A stretch of DNA of 10,359 nucleotides from Tannerella sp. (lineage in GTDB: Bacteria; Bacteroidota; Bacteroidia; Bacteroidales; Tannerellaceae). A model generated the notes under the pieces. It searched no databases. It was not told where the DNA came from and was given only the letters and a program-made list of their open reading frames with translations. The DNA lies in assembly GCA_031269635.1 (NCBI GenBank), contig JAISYY010000315.1, positions 1 to 10,359 of the forward strand, read 5' to 3'. Shown here piece after piece: positions 1 to 5,551 of this stretch; the stretch's first letter is position 1, and each line of letters begins with the position of its first letter. The translations under genes were made by a program, and so were the position numbers.

Positions 1-49
1 CAGACATACTGTTAATAATATTTTCTTCGTTTTCATATATGATTCTATT

Positions 50-574
50 TTAATTGTTTAACTTTAAATTTTCATTCAGTAATTCATTTGTTTTTTCTAT
101 ACTTTTCCTTGTTTTTTCCAACGGGAGAAATCCTTTATTCAAATTAACGGAAATTACTGTAAGTATTTTTTCCGCAGCGACGGCTGCTTCCCGTGGATCG
201 GTATAAGTGTCCGTTATCATGTCATTGCCGGGATATAACCGATCGTGAAAGAAAAATATTCCGGCAAGGAGTAATATTGCAGCGGCAATACTTCCTGCGC
301 TGACGAATAAACGCTTAGTTATGGAATGTTTTTTTGAATCACGGTTTTCCGTTATATATCTGTCGATTTTACTTTCCAATCTTTCCGAGATATCTGTTGA
401 TATATCAATTTCGGGCGAGTCATACAAAGCGAAAAATAAAGCGCTGTCGATATTCCATTTTTCAGGCGTACTTTCTGCACGGAAGAATTTTCGCAATACG
501 GTTTCTTCTTCCCGGCTGGTGTTGCCGTTGTAAAAAGTTACAAGCAATTTTTCTATCAATTTTTCGTCGGCCAT
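50..574 (-). CDS. anti-sigma-like single-pass membrane protein of an ECF operon
   Basis: A 174-residue protein with an acidic, mostly helical N-terminal part (about residues 1-85). One hydrophobic segment follows at about 89-109, preceded by basic residues (KKHSITKR), then a short C-terminal region. This fits an N-in membrane protein whose cytosolic part could hold a sigma factor. The C-terminal stretch TDPREAAVAAEKIL (about 125-138) resembles, from memory, a recurring motif in small Bacteroidetes proteins encoded beside ECF sigma genes. It begins 3 bases after the sigma stop, so translation is probably coupled. No zinc-binding HxxxCxxC anti-sigma motif is present, so it is not a classical ZAS-type factor. 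The anti-sigma role is inferred from operon position and topology, not from a recognised catalytic or binding motif. It appears full length, ending TAA at 50-52. Confidence 0.7.
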   Translation of the reverse strand: MADEKLIEKLLVTFYNGNTSREEETVLRKFFRAESTPEKWNIDSALFFALYDSPEIDISTDISERLESKIDRYITENRDSKKHSITKRLFVSAGSIAAAILLLAGIFFFHDRLYPGNDMITDTYTDPREAAVAAEKILTVISVNLNKGFLPLEKTRKSIEKTNELLNENLKLNN

Positions 575-577
575 ATC

Positions 578-1078
578 TCAATATTTTAATTTTGTTCTTA
601 ATGTATTCCTCGCACGCGAAAGCAAAACTCTCACGTTTGCCGGACTTTCTCCCGTTATTTTTTCTATTTCTTCTAACGAACACTCGCCGAAACTTCTGAG
701 ATGCAGAACCTGCCGTTGCTTTTCCGGCAAACTGTTCATAAGATATTTTATTTGTTTTACGGTTTCTCTGTTTATCATTGTCTCTTCAACTGTTTCCGTT
801 TCGTCTTTAAAACTAAACTCGTAACCGGTTATGTCATCGTTATGTGATGCTTTCGGCGAGCGCAGAAAATCCAGGCACAGGTGTTTGATAAGTGTGACGC
901 AATATGCTTCCGGTTTATGAATCCCGGCGAGTTTCTCACGATCGTCCCAAAGTTTGCAATAAGCGTCCTGAACAATATCTTCGGCATCTTCCACATTTTT
1001 AATGATAGCGCAGGCTATCCGGTACAGTTTGGGATGCAATGAAAAATACTGTTGTTTGAAACTTTCGGCAGTCATCAT
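578..1078 (-). CDS. ECF-subfamily RNA polymerase sigma factor
   Basis: A 166-residue sigma-70 family protein of ECF size, containing only regions 2 and 4. Region 2 spans about residues 10-75, with DAEDIVQDAYCKLWDDRE at about 31-48 as the core-binding and -10 recognition helix area. An acidic linker (DETETVEET) follows. Region 4 spans about 113-163, with LPEKQRQVLHLRSFGECSLEE and a helix-turn-helix ending NVRVLLSRARNTLR. Such factors direct RNA polymerase to a small regulon and are usually held by an anti-sigma factor. The start codon ATG (1078-1076) overlaps the stop of the DUF4252 gene as ATGA. A second ATG directly follows, so the true start may be one codon later. The downstream neighbour is a likely membrane anti-sigma protein. 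The exact ECF group and target promoters cannot be fixed from sequence alone. Confidence 0.93.
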   Translation of the reverse strand: MMTAESFKQQYFSLHPKLYRIACAIIKNVEDAEDIVQDAYCKLWDDREKLAGIHKPEAYCVTLIKHLCLDFLRSPKASHNDDITGYEFSFKDETETVEETMINRETVKQIKYLMNSLPEKQRQVLHLRSFGECSLEEIEKITGESPANVRVLLSRARNTLRTKLKY

Positions 1079-1542
1079 TTATTTTTTTCAATAACATCCT
1101 TCACGTCATCCCGTTTTATTTTACCTTTGATTCGTACCATGGCAGGACTGTTTCCACCTGTTACCACTACAATTTCGTTAATAAAATCCTCTTTTATCTT
1201 TAACAGAATCTTCGTATATTTTCCGTTTTCGTTTGTAGAAATAATGTTTTCGTAAGTACTGTCTTTAAGTTTTTTAATCGCTTTGTTGAAATCTTCTTTC
1301 AATTCCTTGTTACATTCGTCGAATGAAAAAACTTCAACGCCCGAAACGCCTTTAGTATCCGCAAAAACGCAAATTATTGACATTGAAAATTTCAGGTGTA
1401 CCGTATTTTTTTCCTTTGAAAAATCTTTAAACAACCGTTCGACCGTATATTTTCCGTTCACTTCGGTTTCCGCTGTTTTTTCCATGCAAAAACCATTTTT
1501 ACAAATGATTGCAAATAATGCAATGATAATAATTTTTCTCAT
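1075..1542 (-). CDS. DUF4252-like exported protein
   Basis: A 155-residue protein with a short N-terminal signal-like segment (basic MRK, hydrophobic core to about residue 17), so it is probably exported. Cleavage near residues 19-20 is likely, but there is no clean lipobox, so it is not confidently a lipoprotein. The remainder resembles DUF4252: a hydrophobic strand (FSMSIICVFA), a helical lysine-rich middle (LKEDFNKAIKKLKDS), an ILLKIKEDFINEIVVVTGG strand pair, and a C-terminal MVRIKGKIKRDDV segment matching the family's usual end. DUF4252 proteins are known beside ECF sigma genes in Bacteroidetes, but their biochemical function is unknown. This is the first gene of the operon and its stop overlaps the sigma start. 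It may act as a sensor or be a regulon product. That role is inference, and the family call is from memory of its pattern. Confidence 0.72.
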   Translation of the reverse strand: MRKIIIIALFAIICKNGFCMEKTAETEVNGKYTVERLFKDFSKEKNTVHLKFSMSIICVFADTKGVSGVEVFSFDECNKELKEDFNKAIKKLKDSTYENIISTNENGKYTKILLKIKEDFINEIVVVTGGNSPAMVRIKGKIKRDDVKDVIEKNK

Positions 1543-1602
1543 GATCGTCTGTTTTAATCGTTTGTTTATAAAAATTGTTTACTGAAGCGCTTTCATGAGT
1601 AA

Positions 1603-1629
1603 GACGAAAAGAATATATCTTTTGTTACA
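1603..1629 (-). promoter_or_regulatory. candidate ECF-type promoter for the DUF4252–sigma–anti-sigma operon
   Basis: Read on the minus strand, TGTAAC (1629-1624) is followed after 17 bases by CGTC (1606-1603), then TTA. An AAC-containing -35 and a CGTC -10 are typical of ECF promoters, and the spacing is right. Transcription would begin near 1596, giving a leader of about 55 bases before the ATG at 1542. It lies in the 95-base gap after the sirtuin stop. No TAnnTTTG housekeeping element is seen in this gap. Autoregulation by the encoded sigma is inferred. Confidence 0.5.
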
Positions 1630-1637
1630 AAAATTTT

Positions 1638-2330
1638 TCAAATCATTTTTTTAAGGCGTTCGGTAAGCAATTTAACCCCTTCCGACGCGCCTTTCTTAAT
1701 AAATTCCATGTTTTTCCCATAAGTGTTCACTTCTTTCGGGTCAATAAGAAATACAGGTTGCCCGTTTCTTGCATAATTTAATAACCCGGCAGCAGGATAT
1801 ACATTCAATGAAGTGCCTATAATGACGAATATGTTCGATGATTCTACATATTGAACGGCTTCCTCTATCTTGGGAACCGCTTCCCCGAACCATACGATGA
1901 ACGGGCGGAGTTGTCCTCCGTTCGGCGCTTTGTCCCCGATATGAAGGTCAGGATTTTCGGGTGAGATGGGATATGATTTATTCGTATCTTTAACCGAACA
2001 TGATTTCATAAGTTCACCGTGCAGATGTATTACGTGCGTACTTCCCGCCCTTTCGTGCAAGTTATCTACGTTCTGCGTTATGATGCATACTTTAAAATAT
2101 TTTTCCAACCCGGCTATTCCTTTGTGTCCTTCATTCGGTTGTGCATTAAGCAGTTCCCGGCGTCTGTGATTGTAAAAGTCGAGTACTAACTGCGGATTGG
2201 CTTTAAAACCTTCCGGCGTGGCGACATCTTCGATGCGATAATTGTTCCATAGTCCGTTTGAATCGCGGAATGTTGCTATTCCGCTTTCTGCGCTCATGCC
2301 TGCTCCTGTGAGTATTACTAAATTTTTCAT
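1638..2330 (-). CDS. cobB: NAD-dependent protein deacylase, class III sirtuin (CobB/SIRT5-like)
   Basis: A 230-residue Sir2 family enzyme that removes acyl groups from lysines using NAD+, giving nicotinamide and O-acyl-ADP-ribose. Visible motifs are the NAD-binding GAGMSAESGIATFRD (9-23), TQNVDNLHERAG (85-96), HLHGE with probable catalytic His104, and the late Rossmann motif IGTSLNVYPAAGLL (171-184). Tyr53 and Arg56 (FYNHRR) match the Y-x-x-R pair that lets SIRT5-type enzymes accept succinyl or malonyl lysine, so desuccinylase activity is likely. The usual CxxC pairs of the zinc module are absent: only Cys111 lies in that region. I recall close Bacteroidetes relatives also lacking them, so this is probably a lineage trait rather than damage. 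It is cytosolic and single, with its own probable promoter upstream. The gene symbol is by family similarity. Confidence 0.93.
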   Translation of the reverse strand: MKNLVILTGAGMSAESGIATFRDSNGLWNNYRIEDVATPEGFKANPQLVLDFYNHRRRELLNAQPNEGHKGIAGLEKYFKVCIITQNVDNLHERAGSTHVIHLHGELMKSCSVKDTNKSYPISPENPDLHIGDKAPNGGQLRPFIVWFGEAVPKIEEAVQYVESSNIFVIIGTSLNVYPAAGLLNYARNGQPVFLIDPKEVNTYGKNMEFIKKGASEGVKLLTERLKKMI

Positions 2331-2356
2331 GTCCGTATATTTTGTTTTTAATGTTG

Positions 2357-2364
2357 CGAAAGTA
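2357..2364 (-). promoter_or_regulatory. probable -7 element of the sirtuin gene
   Basis: On the minus strand this reads TACTTTCG, one base off the Bacteroidetes -7 consensus TAnnTTTG. It would start transcription near 2350, giving a leader of about 20 bases. No well-spaced TTTG -33 box was found (the nearest TTTG is only 12 bases away), so the call is tentative. Confidence 0.4.
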
Positions 2365-2436
2365 TGAATTTTCGGGCAAAAAATATCTTTTCTGAAAAAA
2401 AAAAATGGAAAAGTATTACTTTATAAATAAAAAGAT

Positions 2437-2444
2437 TACCTTTG
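2437..2444 (+). promoter_or_regulatory. -7 promoter element of the FKBP pair
   Basis: TACCTTTG matches the Bacteroidetes primary sigma -7 consensus TAnnTTTG exactly. The predicted start of transcription is near 2448, about 27 bases before the ATG at 2475. This decides the start of the first FKBP: the in-frame TTG at 2442 is part of the promoter itself and cannot be the start codon. No clear -33 TTG was seen at 19-21 bases. Confidence 0.65.
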
Positions 2445-2474
2445 CACCCTGATTATAAAGGTAGACAAATTGAT

Positions 2475-3059
2475 ATGAACAAAATAAGTTATGCTTTAGG
2501 ACTGAGTATAGGAAATAATTTTATTACTTCAGGCATAAAGAATCTGGATTTTGATATTTTTTTGAAAGGCGTTAATGATGTTTTTTCCGGCAAAAAGCCT
2601 GAAGTTTCTTATGACGAAGCAAAACAAATTATCAATGATTATTTCTCAAAACTTCAAAATGAACAAATGGAGTTAAATAAAGAAGCAGGAGAGGAATTTT
2701 TACGGATAAATAAGGGAAAATCAGGTGTTGTTACTTTGCCGAGCGGGTTGCAGTATGAAATATTAAGGAAAGGCGCCGGCGCCAAACCGAAAGCTACCGA
2801 TAAAGTGAAATGTCATTATCACGGTACGTTAGTAAACGGCACTGTGTTTGACAGTTCCGTACAGCGTGGCGAACCTGCTGTTTTTGGCGTATCACAGGTT
2901 ATTCAGGGTTGGGTTGAAGCGTTGCAACTTATGGAAACGGGTTCCCGCTGGAGATTGTTCGTTCCTTCCGAACTTGCTTACGGCAAACGCGGAGCAGGCG
3001 ATCTGATAGGCCCAAACAGTACGTTGATTTTTGAAGTTGAATTATTGGATATTGTTTAA
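2475..3059 (+). CDS. cytosolic FKBP-type peptidyl-prolyl cis-trans isomerase (FklB/FKBP22-like)
   Basis: A 194-residue protein that catalyses cis-trans isomerisation of Xaa-Pro bonds during folding. It has two parts. Residues 1-80 form a Mip-like helical dimerisation region (SYALGLSIGNNF, then a long helix from about 46 to 78). Residues 87-194 form the FKBP catalytic domain. Expected active-site residues are present: Tyr115 (CHYHG), Phe125-Asp126 (VFDSS), Val142-Ile143 and Trp146 (QVIQGW), Tyr169 (LAYG) and Phe187. There is no signal peptide, so it should be cytosolic. ATG at 2475 is chosen because the longer frame would begin with a TTG inside the promoter. The next gene, 21 bases on, encodes a homologue with a lipoprotein signal, so the pair probably arose by duplication and serves two compartments. 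Confidence 0.93.
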   Translation: MNKISYALGLSIGNNFITSGIKNLDFDIFLKGVNDVFSGKKPEVSYDEAKQIINDYFSKLQNEQMELNKEAGEEFLRINKGKSGVVTLPSGLQYEILRKGAGAKPKATDKVKCHYHGTLVNGTVFDSSVQRGEPAVFGVSQVIQGWVEALQLMETGSRWRLFVPSELAYGKRGAGDLIGPNSTLIFEVELLDIV

Positions 3060-3080
3060 CATAATTATAAAATTTATAAA

Positions 3081-3791
3081 ATGAAAAAATTTAGTTTTTT
3101 AGCCATAACGGCTGTGGTGATGACGGGAATTGCTTTTTCATCCTGCGATTCCAAAAAATCCGTAAGTTTAAAATCCGGTTTGGATAGCGTTAGCTATATC
3201 ATAGGTGCGAGTTACGGTAATGGTTTGAAAGAAAATATTAAAACTTTTCCCGGTAGTCCCGGTAATGTGGATGCTTTGGTTGCCGGTTTTGTAAATGCGG
3301 CGGAAGGCGATACGATTCATTTGGGTATGGACATGCAGGCGGCGCAAGCTTATGTGCAGGAGTATTTTCAGAATGCTCAGACTCGTTTGGCAGAAGAAAC
3401 AAAAGCGGAAGGTGATAAGTTTTTGGAGGAAAATAAAACCAAGAGCGGAGTGATTACGACGCTGAGCGGTCTCCAATATAAAGTTATCACCGAAGGCACC
3501 GGCATCAAACCTGCTGCGGAAGATACCGTAAAAGTGCATTATACGGGTAAACTGCTGGACGGTACCAAGTTTGACAGTTCGGTCGATCGCGGCGAACCGG
3601 CTACATTCCCTTTGAATGGCGTTATCCGCGGATGGTCTGAAGGCGTTCAACTGATGCCTGTCGGTTCCAAGTATATTTTCTGGGTTCCTGCGGATTTGGC
3701 GTATGGCACGCAATCTCCAAGCCAGCTTATCAAACCGAACAGCACGCTCGAATTTGAAGTTGAATTGCTTGAGGTAACGAAAGCGAAATAA
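3081..3791 (+). CDS. lipoprotein FKBP-type peptidyl-prolyl cis-trans isomerase
   Basis: A 236-residue FKBP with an N-terminal lipoprotein signal: basic MKK, hydrophobic stretch 4-18, and the lipobox-like AFSSC with Cys22 as the likely lipidated residue. After Cys22 comes DSKK, without an obvious run of acidic residues of the surface-export type, so a periplasm-facing location is the simpler guess. A Mip-like helical region (about 35-118) precedes the FKBP domain (about 124-233). Active-site residues are conserved: Tyr154 (VHYTG), Phe164-Asp165 (KFDSS), Val181-Ile182 and Trp185 (GVIRGW), Tyr208 (LAYG) and Phe225. It should assist folding of exported proteins. It follows the cytosolic paralogue by 21 bases with no promoter between, so they are probably one transcript ending at the hairpin at 3815-3846. 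Confidence 0.94.
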   Translation: MKKFSFLAITAVVMTGIAFSSCDSKKSVSLKSGLDSVSYIIGASYGNGLKENIKTFPGSPGNVDALVAGFVNAAEGDTIHLGMDMQAAQAYVQEYFQNAQTRLAEETKAEGDKFLEENKTKSGVITTLSGLQYKVITEGTGIKPAAEDTVKVHYTGKLLDGTKFDSSVDRGEPATFPLNGVIRGWSEGVQLMPVGSKYIFWVPADLAYGTQSPSQLIKPNSTLEFEVELLEVTKAK

Positions 3792-3814
3792 TTTGTACTG
3801 TTTATATGAAAAGA

Positions 3815-3846
3815 ACCGGATATCCGAAGATATCCGGTCTTTTTTT
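3815..3846 (+). terminator. rho-independent terminator after the FKBP pair
   Basis: A perfect 10-bp stem (ACCGGATATC at 3815-3824 with GATATCCGGT at 3829-3838) closes a CGAA loop and is followed by C and seven T residues (3840-3846). It starts 23 bases after the second FKBP stop and separates that unit from the ABC ATPase gene. Confidence 0.9.
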
Positions 3847-3872
3847 ATATTAAATGTTTTAATAATAACAGG

Positions 3873-4598
3873 ATGATAGAAACAAAAGGCATTACCAAAA
3901 GTTTTGCTTCTTTACAGGTATTAAAAGGGATTGATTTATCTATTAAAGAAAAGGAAATTGTGGCTATTGTCGGTCCCAGCGGGGCGGGTAAGACTACTTT
4001 GCTGCAGATTGTGGGTACACTTGACCGTCCGGATTCCGGTAAACTTTCATTCATGGGTTTGGAACCTTCCGATTTATCCGGAAAGGACTGTACGGACGTA
4101 TTTCCGCAGCGTGAATCGTTTTGTATTGAGCCGTTTAAGTTATCTGAAAAAGCCTGTGCCGCATTTCGTAATAAACATATCGGTTTTGTTTTTCAGTTTC
4201 ATCAGTTATTACCTGAATTTACGGCGCTTGAAAACGTCATGATTCCTGCCCTGATAGCTCATCGCAATTATAATGAAGCGGAGAAAAAGGCGATGGATTT
4301 GCTTGTTTTTTTGCGTTTGAAAGACAGGATAAAGCATAAACCGTCGGAACTTTCCGGCGGCGAAAAACAGCGCGTTGCCGTAGCAAGAGCCTTGATAAAT
4401 AATCCTTCCGTTATTCTTGCCGATGAACCTTCGGGTAGCCTTGATTCAAAAAATAAGGAGGAACTTCATTCTCTTTTTTTTGATTTGAGAAATGAAATGG
4501 GGCAGACGTTTGTGATTGTAACCCATGATGAACAGCTGGCTAAACTGGCAGACAGGATTATTTATATGAAAGACGGGATGGTGCGGTCTTCTTGTTGA
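3873..4598 (+). CDS. lolD: LolD-type lipoprotein-releasing ABC transporter ATPase with an insertion
   Basis: A 241-residue ABC ATPase. It has Walker A GPSGAGKT (34-41), Q-loop Gln108 in GFVFQFHQLLPEFTALENVM, signature LSGGE (160-164), Walker B VILADEP (180-186) with catalytic Glu185, and the H-loop His218. The FQFHQLLPEFTALENV block is strongly LolD-like. LolD powers release of outer-membrane lipoproteins from the inner membrane together with LolC/E-type permeases, which are not encoded here. Oddly, about 22 extra residues (about 70-91, including three cysteines or aromatics and FPQRESF) lie between Walker A and the Q-loop. Walker Lys to Q-loop is 68 residues, against 46 in E. coli LolD as I recall it. 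The frame is intact and all motifs remain, so it is probably functional. ATG at 3873 is used; I see no clear promoter between the terminator and this start. Confidence 0.88.
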   Translation: MIETKGITKSFASLQVLKGIDLSIKEKEIVAIVGPSGAGKTTLLQIVGTLDRPDSGKLSFMGLEPSDLSGKDCTDVFPQRESFCIEPFKLSEKACAAFRNKHIGFVFQFHQLLPEFTALENVMIPALIAHRNYNEAEKKAMDLLVFLRLKDRIKHKPSELSGGEKQRVAVARALINNPSVILADEPSGSLDSKNKEELHSLFFDLRNEMGQTFVIVTHDEQLAKLADRIIYMKDGMVRSSC

Positions 4599-4603
4599 TT
4601 TGC

Positions 4604-4634
4604 TTTGAAATGACATAATTTATACTTATTTTTG
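4604..4634 (+). promoter_or_regulatory. Bacteroidetes-type promoter of the helix-hairpin-helix gene
   Basis: TTTG (4604-4607) and TATTTTTG (4627-4634, matching TAnnTTTG) are separated by 19 bases, the expected -33/-7 arrangement. Transcription should begin near 4640, about 27 bases before the ATG at 4667. The element sits just after the lolD stop, so the two genes can be expressed independently. Confidence 0.7.
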
Positions 4635-4666
4635 TTGCGTTGTTTTGATAATTGACTGTTTTTGGT

Positions 4667-5464
4667 ATGTCCTGGCATGATTTTTTTTACTTTTCAAAAG
4701 GTGAACGGCGGGCTTTGATTTTATTGCTTTGCCTTATTATGGTAGCAGGTATTTTATTGATAAAGAACGATAAACCTGTTCAGATGAAAGACGCTGTTAC
4801 CGTTACGGCGGGAGATGCGTCTGTTGATAATGCGCAAAAACAAAATCCCGCACATCCGTCTTCTGATTCTTTAAAGCGGTCAGGCGCTTATGAAAGCGAG
4901 CGTTCGTCCGTATCTCCGGGTAATTTGCAATCCGAAAAAAAATCCGCATCCACAGAAACGGCCGCCGTTGCAGAAAATAAAAAAGAAACGGTTCCGGAGC
5001 GGGTAAAACGTATTACTTCCTATTCCCGGCCTTCCTATCCCCGTATCGAAAAGTTTGAAAAAGGCGTCGTTGTGGAACTTAACACGGCTGATACGGTAAT
5101 ATTGAAAAAAGTTCCGGGTATCGGCAGCAGTTATGCCCGTCGTATCGTCGGTTATCGTAATCTTTTGGGCGGTTATTATTCGGTCATGCAGTTGAGCGAA
5201 GTTTACGGCATGGATGAAGATCGTTATAATGCCCTTGCACCCTGGTTTACGGCTGATCCTTCGCTTATATCCAAACTTCAGGTTAATGAATTATCTCAGG
5301 ATTCTTTGCGGCGGCATCCTTATATAAGTTATAGCCAGGCAAAAATTTTGACACAATTACGACGGCAAAAAGGAAAACTTACGGGTTGGGAGAATCTGCA
5401 ATTACTCAATGAATTTACGGAGAACGATAAGCTACGATTACAATATTATTTATCCTTTGAATAA
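4667..5464 (+). CDS. membrane-anchored helix-hairpin-helix (ComEA-like) protein
   Basis: A 265-residue protein. A hydrophobic segment at about 15-33 follows a short basic and aromatic N terminus and should anchor it in the inner membrane. Residues 35-130 are a low-complexity linker rich in Ser, Lys, Glu and Ala. The C-terminal half carries a ComEA-like helix-hairpin-helix: VVELNTADTVILKKVPGIG (from 135), then SSYARRIVGYRNLLGGY. A second, degenerate copy follows at about 203-263 (LQVNELSQDSLRRHPYIS, then QAKILTQLRRQKGKL). HhH units bind DNA backbone, and ComEA proteins receive DNA in transformation. Here no other competence gene is present, so DNA binding is likely but the process is unknown. 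ATG at 4667 is preferred over the in-frame TTG at 4652, since it lies at a better distance from the promoter and begins MSWHDFF. Confidence 0.82.
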   Translation: MSWHDFFYFSKGERRALILLLCLIMVAGILLIKNDKPVQMKDAVTVTAGDASVDNAQKQNPAHPSSDSLKRSGAYESERSSVSPGNLQSEKKSASTETAAVAENKKETVPERVKRITSYSRPSYPRIEKFEKGVVVELNTADTVILKKVPGIGSSYARRIVGYRNLLGGYYSVMQLSEVYGMDEDRYNALAPWFTADPSLISKLQVNELSQDSLRRHPYISYSQAKILTQLRRQKGKLTGWENLQLLNEFTENDKLRLQYYLSFE

Positions 5465-5483
5465 AAATCTGTCGAAAACTTAT

Positions 5484-5515
5484 CTTGCCTGTAAACGAAT
5501 AATTTACTACCTTTG
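5484..5515 (+). promoter_or_regulatory. Bacteroidetes-type promoter of mutS
   Basis: A -33 CTTG (5484-5487) and an exact -7 TACCTTTG (5508-5515) are separated by 20 bases. Transcription should begin near 5520, leaving about 32 bases of AT-rich leader before the mutS ATG. It lies in the 87-base gap after the helix-hairpin-helix gene, which shows no terminator. Confidence 0.8.
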
Positions 5516-5551
5516 CATGATAATTGAACTCATATCCGTTAAAAAAATATA

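Noticed and set aside
2442..2474. TTG start extending the first FKBP by 11 residues
   Set aside because: The TTG is part of the TACCTTTG -7 element and would lie upstream of the transcription start.
3168..3713. A 181-codon minus-strand open frame opposite the lipoprotein FKBP
   Set aside because: It is antisense to a well-conserved FKBP gene, and the translation shows no family features.
3789..3795. TAATTTG as a promoter -7 element for lolD
   Set aside because: It has one base too few between TA and TTTG, overlaps the FKBP stop, and lies upstream of the strong terminator at 3815-3846.
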